A stretch of 64,000 nucleotides of DNA from Acanthopleura granulata (lineage: Eukaryota; Mollusca; Polyplacophora; Chitonida; Chitonidae): positions 17,332,572 to 17,396,571 of the forward strand of contig JABBOT010000080.1 in NCBI GenBank assembly GCA_016165875.1, given 5' to 3'. Shown piece by piece: positions 50,250 through 62,549 of the stretch. Numbering within the stretch: position 1 is the first letter of the stretch; every line of letters begins with the position of its first letter. The translations under genes were made by a program, and so were the position numbers. The notes beneath the pieces were generated by a model, which did no database searches, was not told where the DNA came from, and saw nothing but the letters and a program-made list of their open reading frames with translations.

Positions 50250-52600
50250 TGTGCAATACAAAGAGGACAGCTCAAGGATATCCAGTTTTCATCACTTGTC
50301 AATGGTGGGGCTGGCAATGGAATTGAATCTGCATTTGTATAACTTGCACTATTCCCGTTCTGTTGATCTGATGACGATTTTTCCTTTGTAAGCATTCAAC
50401 TTTAGCGACTAAGCCAGGCTGGTTTTTGTTGAATAAGGTCAATCTTTAATCATTGCATGTCTTACATCTTCATGTCAAAAGTCGACCTGGGACTACTCTG
50501 TGTGCGTAGTTACGTGATGTGTACAGCAAAGGATACACTGGGTCGAGATGACAATGTCATAAAATACTCTTGAGCATGGCGTAAAACGTCAATCAAATAA
50601 GGACAAAATACATACATAAGAACCTGTGCTGTATACAGAACGTTGAATATCTAATAGTAACGAATACTGTTACTTAAATTCACTTTCTAAAGGAACATTT
50701 ACCAATCTGATACATTAAACTGAGGGAGCTGTGTGATTTTATGACTATCCGAGGGAGGATGCATGTTTTGTAACCACTTTGGTTAAAGTGTAACTATCAG
50801 CTACCTTCTACTTTTCAGCACTAGAATCTGTGCGATAACCAGAAAGCTTAATCTCTACAAATGACAATACTGTTAAGGGTATAGAACTTCACTGCATGTT
50901 AACATTAGTTGTCTTACTCCGCTTCTTGCATTACTCGTTAGTGAAAGAAGAAAATAATACAATACACTTTAAAATTAAAAATATAATTTAAAAATCCATG
51001 AATTACTCATGCATTAGCAACTATTCTGCTTTTAAAGGATTTGCCTGTATCGCCTTGTCTGAAGACTCGGCCACTTCACTGGCTGCTGCTATGATCGGGG
51101 AGCTCAAGCAAACCTTAAGCCGCATTCAAAGATCACCAGTCGTCTGTCTTCTGGTGCATATATAACTTTACATGCGACAAAGAGAGTACTCCTGCTCGAG
51201 AAGAAAAAAAATATTACAAAAAAAACAACAAAAGTAGTGAATACTAATAAGTAAAGTTTTTCCAAAAGTTGTGCGAAGACGTATACATTGATTAAAACAG
51301 CTCAGTCAATACTTTCGATTCTTTACTCCTTCAGCAATAAAGAGCTTCTTTTTCTGAAAATCCGCAAACCATTTAGACCCACTGATTATAGCTTTTCACA
51401 CAGCCCAGTTACGTTAGATAATTCCTAGACCTGGGGTGCGAGAACTCATCGACTATGAAGTTTGCGACCATTTCATTTGTACATCAAAGAAACACCTTCC
51501 ATTCGAACACTTCTGAGACGCATTGTGTAATGTATCTGTATTATGTCCTGCCCATTCGGCGATTGCTAATTTCCTCGTAACTGATTTACCAACAAGCCAG
51601 CTTTTGCGAACTGTAAACGTTGTATCTCCAGTATTTAAAGGTCACAAAGGCTTGCTTGACGGCAAAAAAGGCATCAGGAAATGACTTCTAAAACTTATCG
51701 AAAACGGGCAACAGTTTTGATACTCAGCAGAGTGGTTGGGTTGCATGGTTAAGGCAGTGCGCCTGGCTGATCGTGTCCTTCAATGAGATATACCCAAAGG
51801 CGGCAAGCCCCGACCAGTTCGGTGGCATTCCTCTCAGAAAGCTCTGTGACCTATCTGGTGAGTTGGGGGCGTTTTCTAGCCTCACCAGCTTCCCTTTACT
51901 TCTGCACGATTTCTCCACTCAGAAACATGACTGCCGTCATATGATGAATTACACTTCTTAACGAGTTAAAATGTGAATCCATCACATAAAGAAATGTAAT
52001 TCATACACGGTATCAGGGATTAAACTTTCGGATTGCCAATGTCATTTCCATATACATGAAATAATGCAAGCCAAAGTATAGGGCTGTAAGAAGATGACAC
52101 TGAAAACAAAATTATTTCTATTGAATCACTAGCATCTATTCCCTGTTTAGAATGCCTTTTGGGGGATTTATAATGTACAATGTCTATGACCTGTCTCCTT
52201 TACGACCACGGAGCTCTGCACTGGTAAATGACCTTCCCAAACCTACGAACATCATAATTGTCAAATGCGCAGATGAATGACATTTTTTCAGCCATTCCAG
52301 CCAGATCGATTCGGCTAAATGATGTAGCGAATGACCAAATGTGTTTGCCAAGTACACAACACTTTACTGGCGTTGACATCTTCTGCCGCATTAGGAAACA
52401 CCACAGGAAGATTAACAATCAGAACTAGTCATAAAAAAATGGATTTTTTCACTTTTATAGAGCATACTTGAGTTTAGTTTCGTTATAACGAATAACCCTT
52501 GATATGACAGATTCTTACCACGCTGAACCACAACGGAAAATTGGAAATTTTGTCCCTTGAATTTTTCCTACTAACCCTGAGGTGACAACAGACGTCTGTT
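50250..52600. repeat. Segmental repeat unit B
   Basis: 50250-50520 matches 44940-45240. 51240-51420 matches about 61440-61560 (around 'tagaccca'), and 51430-51715 matches about 58010-58410. 52160-52400 matches 58830-58990 and 62155-62330 (shared 'ctctgcactg' with surrounding context). 52490-52570 resembles 48900-48980. The order agrees with unit A, although the middle is shortened. Confidence 0.55.
50380..50605 (+). mobile_element. SINE-like tail within repeat unit B
   Basis: It ends in 'cttgagcatggcgtaaaacg' plus 'tcaatcaaataagg', the family-1 tail in plus orientation. The preceding 'ggtcgagatgacaatgtcat' is degenerate core. Confidence 0.55.
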
Positions 52601-52964
52601 CAGTGGATAATAGTAAGAGGGAGTTAAAATCAATCAGAAACTTAGCAATTATCTGTTATAAACCTGAGGCAGTGCCGGAGCGCAATCCTAGGCTACAGGT
52701 AAATGCACAGTCCTGCACCACTGGCCAACATGACAAAGGCAAATATCTCCATAAGGGCCAAGGATCGTTTACAAAATTTCTGGATACCGACCTTGATCTA
52801 CATCACCACCACAATATATCTGATTTGTTCGTAGCTTAACATCTAGACATGATTATCTGAATTATTGCATGTAGTTTTTTGTTCTGAGGTAGCAGACAGA
52901 CAAACAGACACATATAAATACAGATACACTGACGGATATATGTGGCGCGAAAAACTACAACCTT

Positions 52965-53119
52965 TCAGTTCTGCTGACCTTTCAAATGGCACATCTTCAT
53001 GGAGATCACCCAATGTCGCGGAGTCATTTTACGCAGCACCTGGCGAAGTTGAGATACATCAACGTAATAATCGCGTCAAGTTTGTTATTCCCGGACGCAT
53101 GCTCAGAGTAATGTCTGGT
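52965..53119 (+). CDS. Exon of a possible PAN/apple-like protein (5' exon of pair)
   Basis: The frame is open from upstream (YRYTDGYMWREKLQPF) through APGEVEIHQRNNRVKFVIPG and RMLRVMSG to the donor ATGTCTG|gtgagtg (phase 1). The left boundary is uncertain: cctttcag at 52960-52967 or the agcag near 52900 could be acceptors. Joined to the segment at 53910, the reading frame continues. The FVIPGRML...SG then CK pattern resembles the start of PAN/apple domains (adhesive, extracellular, Cys-rich), but the match is short. A paralogous, more decayed copy at 45755-45887 supports it having been a real exon. No signal peptide or upstream exon was found. Confidence 0.35.
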
Positions 53120-53909
53120 GAGTGTTATGATACAGTACAGTAACAGCTGTAATCTACTGTGGAACAAAACGTTGTGTGACCCAAGTGTAATGTAAAGTTT
53201 GCAGGCAATTGCAAATGTTGCTGATCACATAACATTTTCTTATAAACCATATGTATAGTTTCAATATTCTCTGGGTTTCGTCTAGAAGATTTTAAAGGCC
53301 GAGGTATAAAAAAGTTTCAGCTGAATGTGAAAAAAGTTGTTTATGTTAGTGATCAGTAACTAAGCTCGTGGCTGGATCAGACACTTCAAAATGTCAGCTG
53401 AAGGCAAGAGAGATTGACGATAAGTGCCACTTGTTCTCCAAAGTGCATTAAAGCACAGCAAAGCCGAAGTATCAAAATCGTAAAATTTTAATTTTAGCGT
53501 ATAGGATTACACCGTGAAGAGCGTGAATAGAAAAATTGCATAAAATTCACTTTTGGTGTTGTCATAATATTACTGGCGTCTGTTGCTCGCTTCTGTTGTT
53601 GGGGTGTGTCGGTGCTGTAAAAGCATAAATAACTGCTTCACCTAAATCTTTTGTGTCGTCAAAGATATGTTTTGCCTGTACTCTTATGACACCTCTCATT
53701 GGAAGGTCTGACAGCCATACAAAGAACAAATAGCAATAGTATCTGGTTATAATTTAAGATCTAGACATTTGCAGATTGACATTATCAACCATTCTGAAAC
53801 CTGATTTCTCGTGTGATGTTTTCAATTTAGACAGGTCTATAAAAATGATATTTTAACGCGTAACACTTACTGTGTATGTTATTGCCAACCGATGTCGGTC
53901 TTTTTACAG

Positions 53910-53957
53910 GGGTAACTCCTGAAGAATGCAAACAAGACAATGAGCCCGATTGAAATG
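53910..53957 (+). CDS. Second exon of the PAN/apple-like pair, ending at TGA
   Basis: The acceptor ggtctttttacag precedes 48 nt that restore the phase-1 frame and encode VTPEECKQDNEPD before TGA. PAN domains usually continue with further cysteines after the EECKQ-like helix. Here the same frame after TGA contains another Cys before a possible donor (AAAAG|gtatac). The TGA may therefore be a disabling mutation, or this is a short natural C-terminus. Confidence 0.3.
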
Positions 53958-56900
53958 TCATCCGAAAACATCAAGTTTGCTTCCAAAAGGTATACTTCCT
54001 ACAAATCCACGCTAACAGCAAAGGTTTCATGCTCGACCATACATGTAATGATACAGTGCATATATTTGTCCCTCTCTGTCAAAGACGATCTTAACACTCT
54101 CGAAACATTCTGGAAAATAAGTACAAATTTGGACCCCAACACTTTACAGACAGAATGGCTGGGTAACCAACAAAACATGATAAGGAAGTACCTTTGTATG
54201 CAATCTCTGACTCACTCCATTTGTAACTCTAAAATTTATTGGTTATGCTTTCTGATTCACTTCCACAATTACATCCATTGTGAAGCAAATGTCACCCATT
54301 TGCAACTATGCCACTCCTAGCAGTACTTCTGATATCACAGCACCGTGAATATATAGAGCCACAATTGGGTACCAGCAGATTTTCGTCTCCCAACAGGTGT
54401 CATTGTAGTGAATTGGGCGTCTACATCATAAGTCTTTTGTTAAGCAATGTCAAACGTGTTGCATAGAGCGCTTACATTTATGATGTCACCCTGCTGACAC
54501 TGCAGTGGAATTTTCAGCATCACTAAAATGACTGTCCCATTAACAGCCCTACTGGCTTCAACAGCATAGTACATGTAACTTCATTAACAGCCTTTTCAAA
54601 TCAGGCAACTGAATTGTTACAATGTACATTTAGAGACGTCTCTGTACTTAGGAAAAAACAAGTTATAATGTATGTCGTCAGAATTACTTCCATGATAGGA
54701 CAGTTAATGATAGCACAAATTCAAGACCAGCGGCCACTTTCACATAATGTAAGTCATATTTCTCATAACTTTGTGTTGTCTAGGTGTAAGTTACAGTGCC
54801 ATTATGTAACATCACTTACGAGGAAAGCCACAAGAAACTGATTTGTTCACGTTTTGTGAACATGGGTTCAGAGATTTTCTTTGAGTCGTGTACATGTACA
54901 ATGGCAGGTTTATGTCTACAGCTAAATGGACTAAGTCGCCAACCTTGAGAAATTTACTGACAAACTTTCCAACATGTAATGTAACATGCAAACTAGAACG
55001 GATGTGTGATGACACCACAAGTTCTGCCAACCACTTTTTTAGTCAGTGATAATGAAAGTACTTGTAAGTACTCATATACTTACTTCCTTTAGGAACTTGA
55101 CTGCGTCCAATTAAATCTCAGCTTGTTCCTCCACAAATCAGCAATTCACCATAGGAGAGTGATCCTGCTAAAGTCTATAAAAAGGAATTGGAAATATGCA
55201 TTGAAATGAAGTAGTATTAGCCAACGATTGTTTAACTGCTTGGAACAATGCTTGGATGCTCTACTGCCTTAAATGTAATGCACTGTATTTTAAAGGAGTG
55301 AAATTTCACGTCTTGATTGCCTATAAAATTCTTAAAGAGAATTTGAAAACATGTTCAAATTTATTCTCACACCCATCATTACCAAGATAAAGGGCATCCT
55401 TTTAAATTATGTACTACATAATATTTATCAGTTTTCATTATTTTTTAAACTGAATATGACAAGTGTCCTGTCAGTTTACTTTAGTACAGTTATTTACCAG
55501 TACATCAAATCAAATTTTCCCCTAAAAATGTTTTCCGGCTCTTTCTTTAATTTGAGAAAACATATTGCAGTGTGGCAGCAGCTAGCTGATGAAGTGAAAT
55601 GTAACATGAGAAGATATAGGAAAATGAACAAATATTGAGGATATTCTTAAAACTACGCATGATAATAACCGAGAATTACATGTATACTGGAGCCCACAAC
55701 AAACCATTCCGCATATGATAGGTAAATAAACTGAGTCAGCAGTCTTACACATTCCCATCTATGCACAAGATGGGGACTATTGCTGTCTAAGGAAGCAAAG
55801 AGGCTGTAATTTTCAGTTTATTGTGAACTTCACGCGTCGTGAACCATAGTTTTGTTTTAACTTCAATGTTCTTTAGAAAATATGGTTATGGCACCTACAT
55901 GCTTTACTCACCATCGCATCTGCGTTAGTACAGCACAAGTAAAGTTAAATGGCAAGTGGCTGAGGCAACAATATCTGAGTTTAGTTCAGAGGATGGCGCC
56001 TAATTCAGTCTAATGCCACGTCTAGTAGAACTAGTATAAATTATGACACCCTCTTACAAATGAAGGCGGCCCTTTTCAAACGTTGTCCATGTGACAAAGC
56101 CATGTGATATGCGAACAGAATCCTTTATAGTTTCATCTGTCTCCAACGCGTCTAGAAAACACAGTCCGTCATAACAAACCAAATTGTCTACTTGTAAACA
56201 TGTCGGCCTACGGTTCCAACTGGGGATGTCCTGAGGGAAATCAAATCCAGTGATTTTCTCGAAAACAGATTAACAGAGTAAATATACTATTCTCTTATCT
56301 GTGTGGTAAATAGATGACTGCATCATGTGAAAAGTGTATTCAAGACGGCGGACATCTGGGCATTAGCCGTTTTACTTATGCCAACACACTTTGTTCGGGC
56401 AGACACGGCGGTGAAAACATTGTGAAAATAATATGGGAGTCAAGAGGGAACTCTGCTTCACGGCCTCATAAGTTAAAACTAGCTTTCATTAACGCTCATA
56501 ATTTACGTATGCTATACACACTGTTCTGTAGTAAAACATAATGTTATTTCTGGTTATAAGCTGAATCCGCATGGCAAAAGTTTCTCGAGAACACGCTGGT
56601 TTTTGCACGAGACAGCGTGGGGGCTCTCGCGAACTACCGTTATTTCACAGAGGTTAATAATGCTGTTGCTGTGCGCTGAAGCCTCCGTTCTGTCTTGTCC
56701 AAATCCAGCGTGATCTGCAAGGCCGATTCGGCTTTTTATAAGACGCAGCTATCAGAATATAATCCGGGATTGCTCATTTCCCAGTTCCTTCCCATCCATG
56801 TAATCTTTCACAGGGTCGTCTGCTTGTTGCTTCCTTGAGCCAGTATAATGCCCGAATGTTAGCTGTCTCGAATAAAACGTAGGTTATTTATGCAAATTTT

Positions 56901-57949
56901 TTGGAAAATGAAACATATCTATTCATGTATTTTTTAACCACTTAGAACAAAGTAAAACCATGCCACCGTCGGAAAATACATGACGTCGACAGGCATTCAC
57001 ACAGCAACACGTAAATATGGCACTCAACTTTACAAACCCCAAAGTCTTTACATAAAATGATGCATAATAGTGAGAAAATTGTCTAGTTTCTTCACTCTGA
57101 CATTCTCATAAAAATAACACCTGTACATGCATCATAAGTAGATTTTTCCAGTGTTGCTGGAACCTAAAGTGAACAATAGTGAAAGTGTCCTTTACTACAC
57201 TGGCCACTTTCATCCACTCCCTGTCAGTTACTACTTGTATTGCGTACAGCGCCAGATGCTTCTTATATCTCTGTTGTCACTGTATCCATGTTCTGTTTAT
57301 AGCCTGACAATCCGAACATGCCATGTAAGATAAAAAAATTAGTGTGACAACGATCGTAGCCGTGGTTTTTGCCTGACTGCCACCTGTATAACATTTTTAC
57401 TTTTTCCAGTAAAAAGGCTTTCTCTTCAACTAAATTAACAGATGGTTTTCTCTCTTCTTTTCTCGCCTCAAATTTATTTTCGATAGCAGCTCCGCAGCAA
57501 TTACATAGTTTTGTAACGGTCACGCTGATTGGTCAAGGCCAACATGTCAAAAATTGATATGAATAAGTTTATCGATTCGATTTGCTCTCAGCACAAAGAA
57601 GACAGATGCGAACTAACACGCTGCGTACGACGAGTGTCACTGTGCTTAAACACACAGTTTTGTAGGTAGAAAAGACCTGTATCAGGCAACGCGAGACCAA
57701 AGCTCGACCATAAACATGTTAACAGCATGGGCACATCTTTCCAGAATAAACGCTCAATGCACAATGACACGAAACTCATAAACACAGAAGCTTTCAGAAG
57801 ACGCGACTGAATTCCACTACAGGCTACAACGTACATAGGGGATAAAAATGTAGGTCAGACACTGACCCGATTACCCCCCCCCCACCCCAAAAATATTATA
57901 CAATATTTGAAAGATTCGTAACACACGTATAGACTGATTAGACTTAGTC
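53958..57949. other. Region between segmental units, no gene recognised
   Basis: A 126-codon plus frame at 53940-54320 and a 95-codon frame at 55351-55638 have no recognisable domain; the latter is hydrophobic and AT-driven. No repeat was recognised with confidence. Confidence 0.45.
57873..57883. repeat. Poly-C run
   Basis: Ten Cs are followed by accccaa. This is low complexity of unknown significance. Confidence 0.8.
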
Positions 57950-59615
57950 TATTAACACATTTGGTTAAGCGTTGCTTCAACAAAGAAAGAACTCGTCTGC
58001 TGGGAACCAGCCTTGCTGTATTTAGATCCAGTCAACCACGAACGATTTTAGTTCTTCTTTAGTACAGCACAAAGAAACTCTTTCCACACGGACACTTTTG
58101 ATAACAACATAAACAGCCTACTGACTTGATACGCCTATTGAATTCCGTGACGATGTCGAGTGTCTTCCAATTCAAAAGGCTATCATTAATATATACAAAT
58201 GACAGGGAAATATCAATACACTGGTCACATACACGAGACGCACTATAATGTCCATTCCATGTAGTAATTGGATATGATGGAAACTAATTTGCTCAACGCT
58301 TAATTGCACACAAGTCAGCTTTTGTAAATTGTACACGTTAGAGATGTAGTAACAACTACAGCCTGGGGAAACAACTTCTAAATCTTACCAAAACGGACCT
58401 TAATTTTGAAACTCATCACATCGGATTGTCATCTCAGACGGAGAAGATGGGGGTATGGTGATGTGAATTGTTAAGTGTTGTGCTTTGGGTGCTGTCCCGG
58501 AAATATATGAGCCCTGATCATATACAGTAGGTCGTAACCACGTTAAGAAATTTGTCAGCTATATGTATATATAGTTGATAACAGTGTAAAATGTCCATCC
58601 GTTCAAAAAGAAAAATAAATATATATAAATATGACATTGTGTAAATAATAAAGCTTTCGGACACACTTGTAAGTCACACTTGTAAGTCCGGTCATTTCGG
58701 AATTTTCACATGTGAACTAACACACGCCCAACACTTAGGTTTCCAGGAGATGAAGTGAAAACAAAACCTCCATTAAAGTTTCACTGGCTTCGCCTTTGCC
58801 TTTCGATTTATAATAGATGTCAGGTAATGTCTACCACGTGTCTCCTTTATGACCGCAAAGCTCTGCACTGATACTAACATGTCCTAAGCTACAAAACATA
58901 TGACTGTCAAATAGGGAAAATAATGGAGCATTCCCAGCTAAGCCAACCTATTCGAATTCCCATATACATTTATACTTATTTATATACTTTTAAAAGGGGA
59001 CGCCTAGTCATGTGATTAAGGCATTAACGATTGATCGGGAGTGAGGTATTTCCATGAACCCGTGGGTTTTACGTTTTATTGTTGCTATTTATTAAAACGG
59101 TAAACTGAGAATAATATTGGAAATTTTCTCTTTTCTTTTGTCCATCCCGCTTAATTTTCTCCCCGCTGAAATCCATCTTGGCCCATCACTAAGGAAACAC
59201 CGCGTGAACCTTTCCAGTCAGAACTGTTTTAAAAAATAAGACACGGATTTTCATCTTTCCTGGAGTGCATACCTAAGATAAATTTGGATATAAAGGATAA
59301 GCCGCTTTGTGGCAGATTAGTGTCCCGCCAGGCGAGAACTAGCCCAGATCGTAAAACGACAAATAAAAAATGGAAGGTCTAATTTACAGACTTTTGCGGA
59401 GGACAAATTAGCTACCGTTCATTCTCTGTGCATGTCGCCCAAACTGTTTTCAAGCTGACCGGGCTTTTTAACACATTTATTTTACCTGAGTCACGATGAT
59501 ATTTCCACAAGTTTGTAATTGAAATAAAATAACAACGACACAAAGAACCCGTTTTTTGAGATGTCTATCTCCATTCTGGACAATAAATGCCTGGCCTTTA
59601 CAAAGAGCTGTAAAA
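57950..59615. repeat. Segmental repeat unit C
   Basis: 58010-58410 matches 51430-51715, with 'aaagaaac' followed by a 'ttccacacggacacttttga' counterpart. 58270-58400 matches 47900-48030 (around 'ttttgtaaattgtaaacgtt'). 58830-58990 matches units B and D. 59230-59610 matches 48840-49340, including 'ggaaggtctaatt' at 59372-59384. Confidence 0.55.
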
Positions 59616-60289
59616 GAAATTTCATCATTTCACTTTAGGCAAACTAAATCAAGTTTGGGGTGATTTAATGTATGATTAACCTGTTAAAAATGAGCAATGG
59701 ATAAATTCGTCCGAGCGAAAGGCAATAATAAGGGTTTCCACCGGTTGGATGTTCCAAAAGCATGGAATTTATATTTTCGTTCATATTAAGTCATAATATT
59801 AGATGTTTAACAGTGTCGCCTTGAAAAAGTCACCAAATAAGCTATGACTTGAAGTCGCTTCTTTTGGGTGAAATCAGACTTTCATAAACCAGGAAAGATT
59901 TCATAACTGGAAACTATATGAAATTCTTAATATTACAGGAAACAATATTTTTGCTACATATTGTAATACGTTCTAGCAGAATACATATGTAGTACAACAC
60001 CTGTATCTGTATTTAATGTGAAAATATAACAGCTACACTACATCTGTACCAAAGAACGATTCTGTGACGTTAATGAGCTCCAGCCTGTTGATTATGACCC
60101 AGAAAAACCACAATAGCACCTCATTCTTTATTTTCATTGTAGTAACTGGAAAAATATGCCGAAAAATAATAAAAAATAATATGGATCATATTTGGAATCA
60201 GCACGAGATGCCGTTTCAGATGACAAGTACTTTGTTTATAAAATGTGATGTGTTATTTTATCTTTTCTTATGGGTGGATCTTCAGGGGT

Positions 60290-62335
60290 AGGTCTTTTAT
60301 CTCACGCCTGCTAGGGTGAAAGATATGCCAACACCGATACGATCAATTACACTCTACGTTGTGTGCGGATGGTAAGGCTCCCGAATTCTGTCGTCTTTGA
60401 ATGTGTTCACAACACTGCTAAACGATACACTTTAACACAGAGCTCTCACCCTCTGCATCTCCGTTGTCCTTTAAACCGGGCAATAAACGCGATTCTGATC
60501 TCGTCCAATTACATCTCGAGCAATTGATTCATCGGTTACCTGTGTGGAATACCGCTCAGCTCCTTCTGTTTGAAAGCATTAGATTGTTTCCGGGACATTT
60601 AAGCAGATTGGATGGGCGTATTTTATGGCAAAGGCATCTCCAGCCAGAAGCCATCTTGTGTGTGAAAAAAAAATTAAGGCTGGTTTTGAATCTCCCTCTA
60701 GGTATGAGAAATGTGTCCCGGATGGAACGGGGATGGATACAGTGTGCGGTACAGCATCAATGTTAATGGACTCAATGGTATAAAGGCTTTTTGGTCTTAC
60801 CATCTTTACGATTTGGGCTTGTACAGGTGCTTTTCTTGTCCGCAATATTAAACTGTTTTCCTTTGAGGTGTAGCGCAAAAAATTGTCAAAAGATAGTTGT
60901 TTCGTCAGATAGAAAGCACAAGTAGAAGTATTAGTAACACATCCATTTCCACAACCACTGTCTTTCCACTTTCCTGGTCAAATAATTCGTGCATAGAAAA
61001 TATATTATTTTCCCAAGAAGGAGGAAATTCGCCCAGACACAAAAAGGCAATATAATACATATCGTATTATATACGCAAGGAGCAACGTTTTGAATGAAAG
61101 AATGAATGCTTATTGTTTAACGCCCTACTCAAGAATATTTCACTTATACGAAGGCGGTGTCTCCTTGGTGCAGGACGGATTTCCACCGTATCTTTTATCT
61201 TGTGCTGCCTCACCGAGACGACTTGCCGAAGACACCCGACAAGCCCCCTCACCCAGTCACATTATACTGACACCGGGCCGACGAGTCCACCCTCTATCCT
61301 CTTATTACTGAGCGCCTAGCGAGGAAGCAGGATGTACCATTTTTTTAAAGTCTTTCGTATGACCCGACCCAGGTTTGAACCCAGAGCGGACGCTCTACCA
61401 ACTGCGCTATTCGGGCGGGTGCAACGTTTTGAGCAAGAGTTGACATTAATTAAAAATTGTATATTAACGTATTTGCTGCCTTGCACCTTTAAAACCCAAC
61501 CAGTCTTACTATTGGAAACCGCATAGACCCATTTATTATAAAGCTTGCGAGACGACAGTTATAAATAACACAATTTCAAGAGCAAGGGGGACGAAGACTC
61601 AGTGGCTATGAATAGTGCAACCAGCCAATGTGGACAGCAGAGGTGCCGTAATTCACACTCAAGGGAAAAGCTGTATATCGACAATGTCTCTCGGCTGAAG
61701 AGTAACCAGCACTTTGGCTATCTCCTCTGCTCTTGGTACTCATTACTCAGTAATGACGCCATGACGAATAACTTTCTGTAAGGACACTTTCCATAAAAGT
61801 AGAAACAATTTGCTGATTCAGTGTGGTTATTGGTTTTTTTGAAATTGTGGAATTTCATTAACATAAACATACAAACACTCACCAAGTAAAAAAAAGCATA
61901 CTGCTTGGCCTTCCTTGGTCACAGTCAACGTGCTACATCCTCCTATATAATATGTTTGTGTTACGTCAAGTCCACCCAGTAATTGCTTAGTTTAGAAAAC
62001 TAAATTGTTCATTTCTCATTTAGTGAAAATCCGACTTTTGTAAACTGTGACTGTTTAAGATAAAATGTTTCTCCAAGTTCACCAAAACGAACATTAACTT
62101 TAAATTGATAGACGTATTTCCTCTGTAGAATGTCTTTGGATTTATTGTACTTAAGGCAATGTCTACCATGTGCCGTTTATACGAACGGGGATCTCTGCAC
62201 TGATAAATGACTTGCCGATACTAACAAACCACATGGCTGTCAAATAGACTAAGGAGTTCCGTATCCCCAGCTAAGTCAGCCAGATTAAATTATGCAGGCA
62301 AAATGGTGTAGCGAATGACAAGAAATGTGTGCGGA
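60290..62335. repeat. Segmental repeat unit D
   Basis: 60415-60970 aligns with 46150-46760, 61620-61770 with 47520-47690, and 61900-62110 with 47840-48040. 62155-62330 aligns with 52160-52400. It is interrupted by the young family-3 SINE at 61094-61420, which unit A lacks at the matching place, so the duplication predates that insertion. Confidence 0.6.
61082..61432 (-). mobile_element. Full-length tRNA-derived SINE, family 3, with 12-bp TSD
   Basis: Element 61094-61420 is flanked by perfect gcaacgttttga copies at 61082-61093 and 61421-61432. The minus strand reads a tRNA-like head (A box 'atagcgcagttggtagagcg', B box 'gggttcaaacctgggtcggg') and a body shared with 44640-44920. The 3' tail, 'ttcgtataagtgaaatattc' and 'ttgagtagggcgttaaacaa', ends in (attc)n. 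That tail is the same as in SINE family 1, although head and body differ. It supplies the full structure of family 3. Confidence 0.9.
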
Positions 62336-62423
62336 AAGTGTGCGACCAACATAAAGCCCTATTAGCTTGTCACGAAAGACTCGCTCGCTGGAAGTATATG
62401 TCACCAAATTTCCTGCAACACTT

Positions 62424-62495
62424 TAATTTTATTTATCTATTTGATTGTTGCTTAACGCCATGCCTGGAAGCCTTTATCCTCATGTTCGTATATGC
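62424..62495 (-). mobile_element. SINE tail fragment
   Basis: 'ttatttatctatttgattgt' and 'tgcttaacgccatgc' match the shared SINE tail. It lies just left of the retrotransposon fragment. Confidence 0.55.
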
Positions 62496-62549
62496 GGATG
62501 TACAATATAGAAGTGAAAGTCTCTCCGACTTTTAGAAAGATGACTTAAT

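Noticed and set aside
53940..54320. 126-codon plus-strand ORF
   Set aside because: No recognisable domain or signal; begins inside the putative PAN-like exon in a different frame.
61355..61420. Possible tRNA gene
   Set aside because: Head of the family-3 SINE, enclosed by its target-site duplication.
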